DNA of 64,000 bases from Nostoc edaphicum CCNP1411 (GTDB taxonomy: Bacteria; Cyanobacteriota; Cyanobacteriia; Cyanobacteriales; Nostocaceae): positions 4,650,001-4,714,000 of the forward strand of contig NZ_CP054698.1 in assembly GCF_014023275.1 (NCBI RefSeq), written 5' to 3'. The first letter of the stretch is position 1. Every line of letters starts with the position of its first letter. A model generated the notes under the pieces. The model was not told the origin of the DNA, made no database searches, and saw only the letters and a list, made by a program, of their open reading frames with translations. Position numbers and translations under genes: made by a program. This document shows, piece by piece, positions 36,867 to 44,823 of the stretch.

Positions 36867-36884
36867 CCCCCGAATTGCCGGGGG
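36867..36884 (+). terminator. Small GC-rich hairpin after HopA1-family gene
   Basis: CCCCCG, loop AATTGC, CGGGGG, 20 bp after the stop. There is no T-run, so only a weak terminator candidate. Confidence 0.45.
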
Positions 36885-36949
36885 TTGAGGATCTCTGCTA
36901 CCTAAAACTGTGCTAACCAAGATCATATTTTCGCTCACGAGGTAATTAT

Positions 36950-37255
36950 ATGACTAAAAAACTCTCCGAGTCTCATAAAGCATTAGATAACAAATTCAAC
37001 TTCAATCATGAAGAATTAAAAGAGATCGTCAAAGCTGTTTCTGCGGGCAAGTATTCCTGGGCTTGTGTTTTACTCCTCCGTTTTAGTGGCTACAATCCTC
37101 TAGAATATATACCCTCGCGCACCTATCTTCGATTAATGAAAAATAACTGGCTACTTAGCAAAGCAAATCGTCGTCAAACTGATAATCAGAATTTAGGACT
37201 TTTCAAACTAGAATCAAGCTGGATTCAAATAGGTATCGGTAAAGGTAGTGGGTAA
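36950..37255 (+). CDS. HetP-like protein
   Basis: 101 residues. The block [36 protein letters not shown] resembles the core of HetP, which controls commitment to heterocyst formation, and its paralogues in Nostoc. GAGG precedes the ATG by seven bases. It lies between the HopA1-family gene and the convergent export genes, whose ABC transporter has HetC architecture; in model strains hetC and hetP are adjacent. Whether this copy has a developmental role or serves the peptide locus is unknown. Its stop codon lies in the 10-bp direct repeat flanking a MITE. Confidence 0.72.
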   Translation: MTKKLSESHKALDNKFNFNHEELKEIVKAVSAGKYSWACVLLLRFSGYNPLEYIPSRTYLRLMKNNWLLSKANRRQTDNQNLGLFKLESSWIQIGIGKGSG

Positions 37256-37256
37256 G

Positions 37257-37381
37257 CAATACTTCTCGGTTAATCACTTTTAACTCGGAATCGGGTTTGG
37301 GGAAAAGGTTAAAGGTTAAGGGGTAAAGGTTTTTTCTTTTCCCTTTCCCATTCCCCTTTTACCCTTAACCGAGAAGTATTG
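37257..37381. mobile_element. MITE, 17-bp inverted ends, 10-bp target duplication (family A)
   Basis: 125 bp. Ends CAATACTTCTCGGTTAA (37257-37273) and exact complement (37365-37381). Flanked by the perfect direct repeat AGTGGGTAAG (37247-37256 and 37382-37391). The interior is a purine/pyrimidine hairpin. It has no coding capacity, so it would be mobilised in trans. Confidence 0.88.
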
Positions 37382-37386
37382 AGTGG

Positions 37387-37787
37387 GTAAGGGTTTAGCA
37401 GTGCTAAACCCTTACGAAAAATCTATATGTATCAAGATTTTCGTAAAATGGTATTACAGCAGTTTTCATGTATTTGAACCAAATCTGTCGTAGGGGCACA
37501 GCAATGCTCATTGGTGTCAACTTAACCCGAAAGCCTATCTATAAACAGCTTTTAGATATTGTCTCGTGTCTCGTTCCCAGTCTCCGGCTGGGAACGCCAT
37601 CTTAGAGACTCCGCCTCCCTTGCTGGCGGCAGAGCCGCCAAGAGCAGCATTTCCAGCCCAGAGGCTGGAAACGAGATTTGAATCTCTCGTAGGGGCACAG
37701 CAATGCTGTGCCCTACCGCATTATCTATTTACCTGAAAACTATTTACAGTCCTATCTAACCCTCCTTTTTAAGGAGGGAATTAGAGG
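37387..37787. repeat. Cluster of palindromes downstream of the RiPP enzymes
   Basis: A perfect palindrome GTAAGGGTTTAGCAGTGC (37387-37415 in full), the CGTTCCCAGTCTCCGGCTGG hairpin (37569-37590), GGCGGCAGAGCCGCC (37625-37640), CCAGCCCAGAGGCTGG (37653-37668) and two copies of a GTAGGGGCACAGCAATGC repeat (37490-37510, 37689-37715). No gene. This cluster ends the convergent transcripts of the region. Confidence 0.7.
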
Positions 37788-38570
37788 TTAAGCCTGTATT
37801 AGGATATCTTTAGATGGTTGAGGATTTACAACCTTTGTAAGATTTGCCACTATCTCCAAGGCAGCGATTTGTGCTTTTAACCAATTAGCAAATAAGTCTC
37901 CCATTATTTGCAGCCGCCGCTGTTCGTCTAGTTGAGGTTTAATGATTTCCTCGACTGCAATTATATGCACTCCTTTGGGAGTAGTTATTGGCTTGAGAAT
38001 TTGTGGGGGACTAGCAGCAAAGACTGCTGCTGCAATTTCTGGTCTAAAATCGGTACGGAGGCGTATTCCTTGATATCCTCCGGCACGGCGTATTTCAGTA
38101 TTTTGAATGTATTGGCGGGCAATTTCTTGAAAACTGATTTCATTTTCTTGCAAGGCATAAAACATTTCTAGAGCTAAATCTTCATCATCTAATACCACTT
38201 CGTATGTCACTGCTCCAACATAATCGAGTTGGTGTGCATAGAAAAATGATTCGACTTTTTCTGCAAATAAATGATTTGCCAATTTAGCAGATAATAGGTT
38301 TGTTTCGGCTATTGCTTCAAAGTCGTCTAAAGAAAGATGATATTTTTCTAACCATGCCCAAGTATCTTCTGCTTTGATAAGTTGGTTGGCTAAACGCAGG
38401 CTATCTGCTGCATTTTGCAGTTCTTCTAAACCAATCTCAATGCCTACCTTTTTAGCTTCATCTTCAACAATTTTACGAGTTGCGATCGCCTCCAATACGC
38501 TAGGGATTTGGCAAGAAAGCTTTATGTGGTCAAGAATATCATCAGGAGAAACAGTCAATAGTTTTGACAT
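37788..38570 (-). CDS. PpiC/SurA-type peptidyl-prolyl isomerase
   Basis: 260 residues. An N-terminal helical segment (1-110) precedes a parvulin-type rotamase domain (115-215; FQEIARQYIQNTEIRRAGGYQGIRLRTDFRPEIAAAVFAASPPQILKPI, then GVHIIAVEEI). No signal peptide, so it may act in the cytoplasm. In cyanobacteria such proteins often accompany HlyD and peptidase-ABC exporter genes of double-glycine peptides, as here, suggesting a chaperone for the precursor before export. Confidence 0.78.
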   Translation of the reverse strand: MSKLLTVSPDDILDHIKLSCQIPSVLEAIATRKIVEDEAKKVGIEIGLEELQNAADSLRLANQLIKAEDTWAWLEKYHLSLDDFEAIAETNLLSAKLANHLFAEKVESFFYAHQLDYVGAVTYEVVLDDEDLALEMFYALQENEISFQEIARQYIQNTEIRRAGGYQGIRLRTDFRPEIAAAVFAASPPQILKPITTPKGVHIIAVEEIIKPQLDEQRRLQIMGDLFANWLKAQIAALEIVANLTKVVNPQPSKDILIQA

Positions 38571-38776
38571 ATTCTAATTCCTCCAATTGGTAACCTAAAT
38601 TAATAGGGTGTTTTCAATTTTATTTAGACAATAATAATTGTGTCTTTGTTATTTTTTAGATGCAACTATTATTGCCTTTATATAATAGTAACTCGAATAT
38701 TTTATCTGATGTAATCAGAAGGTATATATTATAAAATATAAATTATATTTGTTTTTTTGATAAATAGATGTAGTAA

Positions 38777-39029
38777 CAATACTTATCGGTTAAGCATTTT
38801 CAAAAGAGGACTTTAATTCCGGTTCCCTACTTAAAATACACACAAGTCAAATTACCCCCCTTAATCCCCCCTTGCAAAGGGGGGAAACAAGAAAATCTAA
38901 TTCCCTCCCCTTTGCAAGGGGAGGGTTAGGGTGGGGTAATTCGATAACTTGTGTGTACACCGTAGCCTTGGCAAGGGGGGATTAACAAGTGCCTAAAATC
39001 ACAGGTAACTACTTTTCAACCTCTAATTG
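38777..39029. repeat. Composite of MITE fragments
   Basis: A solo end of MITE family A (CAATACTTATCGGTTAA, 38777-38793). Then an inverted-repeat element about 38838-38960 with arms ACACACAAGTCAAATTACCC and complement-like GGGGTAATTCGATAACTTGT, containing G/C-run hairpins, and an end like the 26.4-kb MITE near 39007-39027. The rest of 38571-38776 is AT-rich with nothing recognisable. Confidence 0.65.
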
Positions 39030-40577
39030 CTAAAGCTCTAAACCACCTTCTTGCAACTTCTTAAACGGATCTAAAATAAAGTCCATCACGCGGCGTTGAC
39101 GAATAATCACCTCGGCGGTTGCTGTTTGACCTGGTGTTAGGGGAATACGTCTGTTGGCATTTTGGATATAGGGTTGATCTAGGGAGACTTCCAACTCATA
39201 GGTTTCGATGCTACCTTGATTAGTCGTCTGAACTTTCGAGTTAGGTGAAATCCAGCTAACGCGCCCTTGCACTACCCCATAATCTTGGAAGGGATAAGCA
39301 TCAAATTTGATTTTAACTGGCATTCCCACTTTCAAAAAACCGCTTTGTTGGCTGGGCATCTGCGCTTTTAAAATCAAGGGTGTATTGTTAGGCGCAATTT
39401 GGGCAATCATCTGTCCCGGTTCGACTACTGAGCCTGGTTTTTCGATAGGTAACTCAAAAATTGTGCCATCAATAGGCGATCGCACTACTCGTTGCTGCAT
39501 TTGTAGTTGCAAGGATGTCACCTGGCTTCCAGTTTGAGCAATTTCTGATTGCAGGTTACTAATTTGTGTTTGTAAGTCTTTAAGCTGTTCCTGATTTCTC
39601 AGCACCGCCAGTCTACCTGCTTGCACTACACTGCGATAGCCACTTTGCTGCTCTTGTAAGCGAAGTTTGAAAAGCTGAATATCTGATTGAGCTTGACTCA
39701 TCAACGACTGATAGCGGTTCAGTTCTTCTTTTAAACGCAACTGGGCTTGTGTAATATCAGATTTTGTTTGCTCTTGCAAGCGTTGGCTTTCTTCCGCTGT
39801 TTTTTCCAGTTCCACAAGTTTGGTTTGGGGAATCGCACCCACTCGCAAAAGTTTGCGATAACGCGCAACTTCTGTAAAATCTCGTCTTAAACGACTCTTC
39901 GCTAACTTCTGAGCAATCTGGGTAGAACTGATATTCTGGTTAGCCTGTTCTACTAGAGCCAGTTTTTCCAGTCGTTGTAAGTTGTAAGTACTCTGTTTAG
40001 CATCAAGGTTTTGCTGCGCCTGACTAACTTGGGCAATTTTTTCCAATTCTTGGGATTTATTTTGTTGCTCTTGGGTATTAATTGTCAAAAGAATTTGGTT
40101 TTTGAGGAGATCGAGTTGCGATCGCCGATTTAATAAACCTTCTAGTCTTGTCTGCATCTGCTGCAATTCTGTTTGCAGCACATCAGACTCCAATTCCAGC
40201 AAAACCTCTCCTGCTTTTACGGTTGCGCCTTCTTTGACGTTGACAGCAGTAACGCTACCAATAACTGGACTATCCAATTGTTGGGTTGCTCCTTCCGGTT
40301 CCATTCGCCCTCTAGCACTTCCTGTTTCATCAACTTTAGAAAGCATTGCCCAAGGTAAGATAATCGCAGCAAAGCCCACCAGTAAATACAACATGGAGCG
40401 CGTCCAGATTTTTGGTAAGGCATCTAGCAGTTCCTCAGTGCCGTAAAACCAATCGTTCTCTTCAGATGTTTTCTGCGTCTGAGGATCAATAATGGCACTT
40501 GCGTCTTCAGCCAGGTGAAATTCAGTCGGCTTTTCTATGGCGAAGGCGGATGATGAATTATTAGATGGGTTTGGCAT
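39030..40577 (-). CDS. HlyD-family membrane fusion protein
   Basis: 515 residues from ATG 40577; an upstream start at 40625 reads heptamer repeats. One membrane helix (SMLYLLVGFAAIILPWAML, about residues 60-80), then a lipoyl-like half (VIGSVTAVNVKEGATVKAGEVLLEL), a long coiled coil (about 135-370) and the second half VVRSPIDGTIFELPIEKPGSVVEPG. It bridges a peptidase-ABC transporter to the outer membrane. It lies between the isomerase and the transporter genes, as expected for one export system. Confidence 0.88.
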   Translation of the reverse strand: MPNPSNNSSSAFAIEKPTEFHLAEDASAIIDPQTQKTSEENDWFYGTEELLDALPKIWTRSMLYLLVGFAAIILPWAMLSKVDETGSARGRMEPEGATQQLDSPVIGSVTAVNVKEGATVKAGEVLLELESDVLQTELQQMQTRLEGLLNRRSQLDLLKNQILLTINTQEQQNKSQELEKIAQVSQAQQNLDAKQSTYNLQRLEKLALVEQANQNISSTQIAQKLAKSRLRRDFTEVARYRKLLRVGAIPQTKLVELEKTAEESQRLQEQTKSDITQAQLRLKEELNRYQSLMSQAQSDIQLFKLRLQEQQSGYRSVVQAGRLAVLRNQEQLKDLQTQISNLQSEIAQTGSQVTSLQLQMQQRVVRSPIDGTIFELPIEKPGSVVEPGQMIAQIAPNNTPLILKAQMPSQQSGFLKVGMPVKIKFDAYPFQDYGVVQGRVSWISPNSKVQTTNQGSIETYELEVSLDQPYIQNANRRIPLTPGQTATAEVIIRQRRVMDFILDPFKKLQEGGLEL

Positions 40578-40956
40578 AAGAATTGGGGATTGGGAATTGG
40601 GCATGGGGCATTGGGCATGGGGCATTGGGCATTGGCTGGGTATGATTGGGCATTGGGATTGAGGTTCTGAACTCCGTGAATGAGTCTTTTAGCTCCGTTA
40701 ATGAGGCTTTTAGCTCCATTAATGAGGCTTTTAGCTCCGTTAATGAGGCTTTTAGCTCCGTTAATGAGTCTTTTAGCTCCGTTAATGAGGCTTTGAACTC
40801 CGTTAATGAGTCTTTTAGCTCCGTTAATGAGTCTTTTAGCTCCGTTAATGAGGCTTTTATCTCCGTTAATGAGTCTTTTAGCTCCATTAATGAGTCTTTT
40901 AGCTCCGTTAATGAGGCTTTTATCTCCGTTAATGAGTCTTTAAGAGAGATGAACAA
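40561..40956 (-). CDS. Possible coiled-coil heptad-repeat protein
   Basis: 131 residues if translated from TTG 40956. Residues 4-94 are 13 heptads of E-L-K-(D/A)-S-L-T type with Leu at spacings of three and four, a textbook two-strand coiled coil. The tail reads heptamer DNA (PMPNHTQPMPNAPC) and overlaps the HlyD start by 17 bases. A TAA lies eight codons upstream of the TTG and no good ribosome site was found. The other strand is also open through the repeat, so coding is uncertain. Sense strand fits the export operon. Confidence 0.35.
   Translation of the reverse strand: MFISLKDSLTEIKASLTELKDSLMELKDSLTEIKASLTELKDSLTELKDSLTEFKASLTELKDSLTELKASLTELKASLMELKASLTELKDSFTEFRTSIPMPNHTQPMPNAPCPMPHAQFPIPNSYAKPI
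40578..40650. repeat. Heptamer repeats before hlyD
   Basis: GGGCATT, GGGCATG and GGGAATT heptamers directly upstream of the HlyD start. A related block lies at 40983-41035, so the 21-bp array is framed by heptamer arrays. Confidence 0.8.
40675..40947. repeat. 21-bp tandem repeat, about 13 copies
   Basis: Unit such as CTCCGTTAATGAGTCTTTTAG (plus strand, read in 20-base view CTCCGTTAATGAGTCTTTTA plus G). Copies differ mainly at GGC/GTC and CCG/CCA positions. The 21-base period keeps both strands open. It lies between the ABC exporter and HlyD genes. Confidence 0.92.
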
Positions 40957-41036
40957 GTCTTTAATCGTCCTTGTCTCTTAATTCCCATGCCCCATTTCCA
41001 ATGCCCCATGCCCAATTCCCAATTCCCAATTCCCAT

Positions 41037-44000
41037 TCAACCTGTTTGCGCTAGTTGTTGCTGATTGAGATAGAAATAATGACCTTTTTTGGCGATTAAT
41101 TGATCGTGAGTACCGCTTTCGACTAAAATTCCCCGATCTAAAACCAAAATCAAATCAGCATGACGCACAGTAGAGAGACGATGAGCAATGATTAAACTTG
41201 TGCGTCCTTGGAGAATTTTTTTGAGGTTATTCTGAATAATCCGCTCAGATTCGGCGTCTAAGTGACTGGTTGCCTCATCTAATACTAAGAAGCTGGGATT
41301 TCCTAACAAAGCACGAGCGATCGCTAGGCGTTGGCGTTGTCCACCGGATAACATACCCCCACCTTCACCAATTTGGGTTTCGTAGCCCATTGGCATTTGC
41401 TTAATAAACTCATCTGCTCCCGCTAGACGCGCCGCTTCGATAACTTCTTCTTGGGAAGCTTCTGGATGAGCAATGCTAATGTTGTCGCGGATTGTACCGC
41501 CAAATAAAAATGTATCTTGGTCTACAACGCCAATTTGAGAACGGAGCGATCGCAGGGCAATATTAGTCACATCTTGACCATCAATCAATACTTTGCCATC
41601 CGTCGGCAGATATAGTCCCAAAATCAATTTAGAAAGGGTAGTTTTGCCAGAACCACTACGCCCTACAACTGCTATAGTTTGCTCAGGTTTGATTTCAAAG
41701 CTGAGGTTTTCTAACACGTTAATATCGCTTTCTGGGTGATAGCGAAAAGTCACATTCTCAAATAAAATATGACCACGTAGAATACTTAAGAATTGGCGGG
41801 GCTGATGTTGTAAATCTTCTTCTGGTTCTGCTTCCAAAACATCATTAATTCGCTCAGTGGAAATAATCACTTCTTGTAATTGATTCCACAGAACAATCAA
41901 CCGTTGAAAAGGTCGAATAACGTTTCCTAACAACATATTGAAGGCTACTAATTGTCCAATTGTTAATTGGTTTTGAATTACCTGCCATGCACCAAACCAA
42001 AGTAACCCTGTGGTTACTAGCGATTCGATACTAGAACTGAGAACTTGGAGTTGATTACTAATTACCTGTCCGCTAAAAGTCTTTTTAATGACATTATTCA
42101 GCAGTTCTTCCCAATGCCAGCGGACTGTTTGCTCAATTGCCATAGAGCGAACTGAGCGAATACCTGTGAGGGATTGAATCAGATAACTGTTCTCTTTAGC
42201 TGAAGCACTAAAAACTTCGCGGCTGATGCGGCGTAAGAAAGGTGTAGCTACGAATGCTAGTAATACAAAAGGCGGCACGATCGCTAAACTGAATAATGCC
42301 ATTTGCCAGCTATACCAAAACATCAATGCTACATAGACAAACACCGTCATTAAATCCAAACCAATTGATAGTGCTTCTCCAGTTAGAAAGCGCTGAATTT
42401 TTTGATTTTCTTGGACGCGAGAGACAATATCGCCAACGTACCGCGACTCAAAAAAAGCTAAGGGCAAACGAAAGGTATGTTTAATAAAACCTACCATCAG
42501 TGTTAATCCCAAGCGATTTGCTGTGTGATCCAGGAGATATTGCCGCAGTCCACTGAGAGCAACCCGGAAAAAACCAAAAATCAGCAACCCTAAACCAATG
42601 GCGTTTAAAGTCAGGGTACTACCTTGGACAATTACTCTATCTAAGAGCAACTGAGTAAATAGAGGTGTAATTAATCCAAATAACTGAATTAATACCGAAG
42701 CAATAAACACTTCTAGCAGTACTTGCGAGTGAGGTTTAACTAAATCAAAAAACTGCCAAAATGGTGTAATCGTTTCCTCGGTTTCTCTAAGTAGGTCTGT
42801 AGGTTGTAATAACAGTGCATAACCAGTCCAACCAGCTTTAAATTCGCTAGGGGTAAGGATGCGTTGACCAATAGCAGGGTCGCCAACAATCACACGTTTT
42901 TTATTGACTTCATAGACAACAATGTAGTGCTTACCCTCCCAGTGAGCGATCGCAGGTAAGGGTTGTTGGGCTAATTTATCAAAGCTGGCTTTCACTGGAC
43001 GAGTAGCAAAACCAATATTTTCGGCGGCGGCTGTTAAACCCCGCATTGATGCCCCACTCCGGCTGATGTTGCTTAAATCCCGTATGCGGTTGACATTAAA
43101 GCGCTTACCCCAATAGCGACTAATCATCACCAAACAAGCTGCACCACAGTCAGAGGCACTTTGTTGTTCAAAGAACGGATACCGTTTAGTCAACCGTCCC
43201 AACCAATGTCCCGCCCTGACTGTTGGGCTAGGAAAGTACGCCCGTTGTCTCCTTTGCTTTGATTCAATGCTGGGGATTGGGGATTGGGGATTGGGTACTG
43301 GGGATTGGGTACTGGGGATTGGGTATTGGGGATTGTCAAAAGCCTTTCCTAATCCCCTGTCCCCTGTTCCCTGTCCCCTGTCCCCTGTCCCCAATCTCTC
43401 TTGGAAATCTATTAACTCTGCCAATTGCGGCCAATGCTGTAATGCTGTTTGCCAATCAGCATTGTTTAAACTGTAAGCGATCGCTGGTTGCCCTACCTCC
43501 CAACTTCCTTGTTTTGGATTTAGATAGATGTTTCCAGGTGTGAATCTTCGCCCGTTAGAATCCAGCAGTTCTCCGCGATACAGTAACCAAAGCTTGATAT
43601 CTCTAGTGAGATTGGCACTCAGGGAACCACTTTCCAGATTGTGCCGCTCAAATAGGCATAAAGCTTTAAACATCTCCTCCACAGAGCCATTACGCCCAAT
43701 TAGGGAGTTCTGGCAACATAACAACAGCAAATCCCAAACCTCTGCACGTCTTAAAAGGCGATCGCGGATGCTGCTATGTGTGCGAATAATCTCCTGTAAA
43801 ATCTCTTGGTTGATATAGCAAAGCTGTAAGTTTACCGAAGCCCTAGCAACATAAGGACTGAATTCCTCTCTTGGAAATAAAGTCAATTCGCCAAATGATG
43901 CTCCAGATAACAGAGTAGTAATTAAGTTATTAGAGCTATCCAACAATCTGACTTTACCAGTCAGGACAATATAAATTCCAGGCTGGGCTGTAGTTGCGTG

Positions 44001-44138
44001 CCAAAACTGCTTTGCTACTGATGGTTCGACAATTTCCAGCCCTCTGAGACACCTGTCAAGTTCCCCGTCTGACAGCGACTCACCCAAGGTTTGGGTGAGT
44101 TGTTCAGCTAAATATTGCTGAGAAAACGCTGATGGCAT
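41037..44138 (-). CDS. Peptidase-containing ABC exporter with cNMP-binding domain (HetC-like architecture)
   Basis: 1033 residues from ATG 44138, which has GGAGG eight bases upstream. Order: cyclic-nucleotide-binding-like domain (about 15-130), a C39 peptidase (catalytic Cys near 330 in SDCGAACLVM, His in GKHYIVVYEV, Asp in VGDPAIG), six membrane helices (about 475-745) and an ATPase (Walker A GRSGSGKTT near 826, signature LSGGQRQRLAIARALL, Walker B FLVLDEATS). It should cut double-glycine leaders and export the core, fitting the precursors on the other strand. HetC has this order too. A heptamer stretch (43265-43395) encodes a low-complexity linker before the peptidase. Confidence 0.88.
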   Translation of the reverse strand: MPSAFSQQYLAEQLTQTLGESLSDGELDRCLRGLEIVEPSVAKQFWHATTAQPGIYIVLTGKVRLLDSSNNLITTLLSGASFGELTLFPREEFSPYVARASVNLQLCYINQEILQEIIRTHSSIRDRLLRRAEVWDLLLLCCQNSLIGRNGSVEEMFKALCLFERHNLESGSLSANLTRDIKLWLLYRGELLDSNGRRFTPGNIYLNPKQGSWEVGQPAIAYSLNNADWQTALQHWPQLAELIDFQERLGTGDRGQGTGDRGLGKAFDNPQYPIPSTQSPVPNPQSPIPSIESKQRRQRAYFPSPTVRAGHWLGRLTKRYPFFEQQSASDCGAACLVMISRYWGKRFNVNRIRDLSNISRSGASMRGLTAAAENIGFATRPVKASFDKLAQQPLPAIAHWEGKHYIVVYEVNKKRVIVGDPAIGQRILTPSEFKAGWTGYALLLQPTDLLRETEETITPFWQFFDLVKPHSQVLLEVFIASVLIQLFGLITPLFTQLLLDRVIVQGSTLTLNAIGLGLLIFGFFRVALSGLRQYLLDHTANRLGLTLMVGFIKHTFRLPLAFFESRYVGDIVSRVQENQKIQRFLTGEALSIGLDLMTVFVYVALMFWYSWQMALFSLAIVPPFVLLAFVATPFLRRISREVFSASAKENSYLIQSLTGIRSVRSMAIEQTVRWHWEELLNNVIKKTFSGQVISNQLQVLSSSIESLVTTGLLWFGAWQVIQNQLTIGQLVAFNMLLGNVIRPFQRLIVLWNQLQEVIISTERINDVLEAEPEEDLQHQPRQFLSILRGHILFENVTFRYHPESDINVLENLSFEIKPEQTIAVVGRSGSGKTTLSKLILGLYLPTDGKVLIDGQDVTNIALRSLRSQIGVVDQDTFLFGGTIRDNISIAHPEASQEEVIEAARLAGADEFIKQMPMGYETQIGEGGGMLSGGQRQRLAIARALLGNPSFLVLDEATSHLDAESERIIQNNLKKILQGRTSLIIAHRLSTVRHADLILVLDRGILVESGTHDQLIAKKGHYFYLNQQQLAQTG
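43265..43395. repeat. GGGGATT/CCCCTGT heptamers read in frame inside the exporter gene
   Basis: About eight GGGGATT/GGGTACT units (43272-43340), then five CCCTGTC-like units (43351-43391). In the coding frame they give GTGDRGQGTGDRG and PIPSTQSPVPNPQSPIPS, between the cNMP and C39 domains. Confidence 0.88.
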
Positions 44139-44223
44139 TTTCTGACCTCCAAAACAGTATTTGGGCATGGAGCATTGGGCATTGGTCAAATGACAAATGA
44201 CAAATGACAAATGACTAATCAAT

Positions 44224-44823
44224 TTAGTTATTGGTCTGAATTAGATTAAATGACCAATGCAAACTCGGTTCGGAGTTGGATTGCAAGTCACCAATCGTAA
44301 TGCCAGCATCCTTATTTAGGTCAGTTTCTTGTGGACAGGGATTTTTGCGCTTAGTGGAAAGTCCCATTTTTTTTAGCAAGCGGTTAACATGGCGATCGGT
44401 AATTGCAATCCCAAATTCATTTGCTAAATGCTTGCTTAACCATTGGGCTGTCCAGTAAGTAAATGCATAGCCATATTCACGCGGACTATTACTTACCAAT
44501 TCTTTCAAACGTTCAATGTATTGATCGTTAACAGTCTTGGGTCTACCGATTGGGCGCTCATTCCATTTGTGCGCTAGACCTGCCTCTGCCACACCAATCC
44601 AGTAACGTGCCATTTCCTGAGAACAACTTAATATTTCACAGATTTGGCTTTGAGATTTCCCCATATCCGCCAGCAACATAATTTCAATTCGCCGACGGTA
44701 TTCTGGCTGTAAATTCGCTTGCAAATTTTTCAACAGTGCCTTCCGTTGAAAAGGCGTTAAAAATTTGCTCTCGTGCATGTCATAGCATTCAAAAGCTCTG
44801 TCTTGACTGGAGTATTCTGACAT
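44224..44823 (-). CDS. Helix-turn-helix protein (transposase-derived regulator)
   Basis: 199 residues from ATG 44823; a TTG at 44889 is possible but poorly placed. An N-terminal helical part is followed by an HTH resembling IS630-type N-termini (MLLADMGKSQSQICEILSCSQEMARYWI), then GRPKTVNDQYIERLKELVSNSPREYGYAFTYWTAQWLSKHLANEFG and a second winged helix. No DDE catalytic domain follows, so it is not a transposase. It lies 85 bp upstream of the exporter on the same strand and may regulate the export operon. Confidence 0.7.
   Translation of the reverse strand: MSEYSSQDRAFECYDMHESKFLTPFQRKALLKNLQANLQPEYRRRIEIMLLADMGKSQSQICEILSCSQEMARYWIGVAEAGLAHKWNERPIGRPKTVNDQYIERLKELVSNSPREYGYAFTYWTAQWLSKHLANEFGIAITDRHVNRLLKKMGLSTKRKNPCPQETDLNKDAGITIGDLQSNSEPSLHWSFNLIQTNN

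Noticed and set aside
40675..40947. CRISPR array
   Set aside because: Units are contiguous 21-mers with no spacers, and no cas genes are nearby. Heptamer arrays elsewhere also lack spacers.
40646..40981. Plus-strand open frame of F/V heptads through the 21-bp repeat
   Set aside because: It is antisense to the export operon, has no ribosome site, and is open only because the repeat period is divisible by three.
44224..44823. Transposase gene
   Set aside because: Only the IS630-like HTH part is present, with no DDE domain or inverted ends; a regulator fits better.
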